From Thermoguttaceae bacterium (lineage in GTDB: Bacteria > Planctomycetota > Planctomycetia > Pirellulales > Thermoguttaceae): a stretch of DNA of 5,812 nt. The position numbers and the translations under genes are program-made. Below, piece by piece: positions 5,536 through 5,812 of the stretch. The DNA lies in contig JAFYVO010000327.1 in the NCBI GenBank assembly GCA_017549085.1, positions 1-5,812 of the forward strand. Reading direction: 5' to 3'. Positions within the stretch are counted from its first letter, which is position 1. Every line of letters starts with the position of its first letter. The notes beneath the pieces were generated by a model. That model was not told the origin of the DNA, made no database searches, and was given only the letters and a program-made list of their open reading frames with translations.

Positions 5536-5812
5536 ATGCCGAATCCAACGCTTCCCGACGCCGCGCCGCGTCCCGGTTTTTTCGCCGATTTCAAAAGTTG
5601 GCCGTTCGAAACGTCGACGTTCGCGGCGCTTGCGCTCGCGCCGCTCCTTTGGTCCGCGCCGTACCTTTTGGCGCTCTTCGCTTGGCGCGGCGAGTTGAAT
5701 TGCGCGGAAACCTTCGCGACTTTTCCCCTCGCGGTCGTTTTTCTCCTCGCCGCGATTCCGACGGCGCTGCAATGCGTCGCGACGGTCGCCCTTTGGACGC
5801 GCGTTCGACGAC
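5536..5812 (+). CDS. Small membrane protein, probable paralogue of the preceding gene (3' end cut by window)
   Basis: The frame is open from ATG 5536 to the window edge, giving 92 residues with no stop. The start is supported by GAAAGGG six bases upstream. The N-terminus (MPNPTLPDAAPRPG) is Pro/Ala-rich like that of the neighbour, followed by likely membrane segments at about 27-50 and 62-87 and a basic end, RVRR. The second segment, VFLLAAIPTALQCVATVAL, aligns by eye with VFWLAAPLGTVASVGAF of the neighbour, and both run into an arginine-rich stretch; the first segments also share an ALA-PL pattern. The inter-segment loop is shorter and contains C56. I infer tandem duplication followed by divergence; the similarity is weak enough that shared hydrophobic composition could account for part of it. 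Function unknown. Confidence 0.75.
   Translation, partial: MPNPTLPDAAPRPGFFADFKSWPFETSTFAALALAPLLWSAPYLLALFAWRGELNCAETFATFPLAVVFLLAAIPTALQCVATVALWTRVRR

Noticed and set aside
1..5812. CRISPR array, insertion sequence, phage or defence system
   Set aside because: No regular repeat-spacer pattern, transposase, integrase, recombinase or nuclease motif was found. The tRNA end is followed by its own terminator, and no repeated tRNA 3' end marking an integration site was seen.

Overview
The window reads like ordinary chromosome of a moderately GC-rich bacterium with a strong preference for TCG, GTC, GAC and CGA-type triplets. A secreted formylglycine-generating-enzyme-fold (SUMF1-like) protein, an AcnA-type aconitase, a tRNA gene without an encoded CCA and small lineage-specific membrane proteins would fit the PVC superphylum, perhaps a gut-type planctomycete. 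That placement is an inference with modest confidence, because nothing in the window fixes the taxon.

Layout, all genes on the + strand: an initiator tRNA-fMet(CAU) gene (17-89) with a compact intrinsic terminator (96-127); about 350 bp without a gene, holding a tandem pair of imperfect ~40-bp repeats made of alternating palindromes (155-234); a 338-aa secreted SUMF1-fold protein (477-1493); a 358-bp intergenic region with a terminator-like hairpin (1594-1635), a tandem 9-bp repeat array (1772-1807) and a sigma70-like promoter; acnA, aconitate hydratase (1852-4650), closed by tandem hairpins that form a strong terminator; a clear promoter (4822-4850) and a leader hairpin; then two consecutive small membrane proteins (4937-5410, and 5536 to the window edge) that look like diverged paralogues of unknown function.

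The genes appear to be separate transcription units rather than one pathway operon: tRNA, SUMF1-like gene, acnA and the membrane-protein pair are separated by terminators and promoters. acnA is the housekeeping TCA-cycle gene. Its codon use is far stricter than its neighbours' (no in-register TTA, CTA or TCA in 932 codons), which suggests high expression. I found no CRISPR array, transposase, phage gene or defence system. The most interesting items are an initiator tRNA lacking one of the three conserved G-C pairs of its anticodon stem, the 9-bp repeats laid over the acnA promoter, and the repeats upstream of the SUMF1-like gene.
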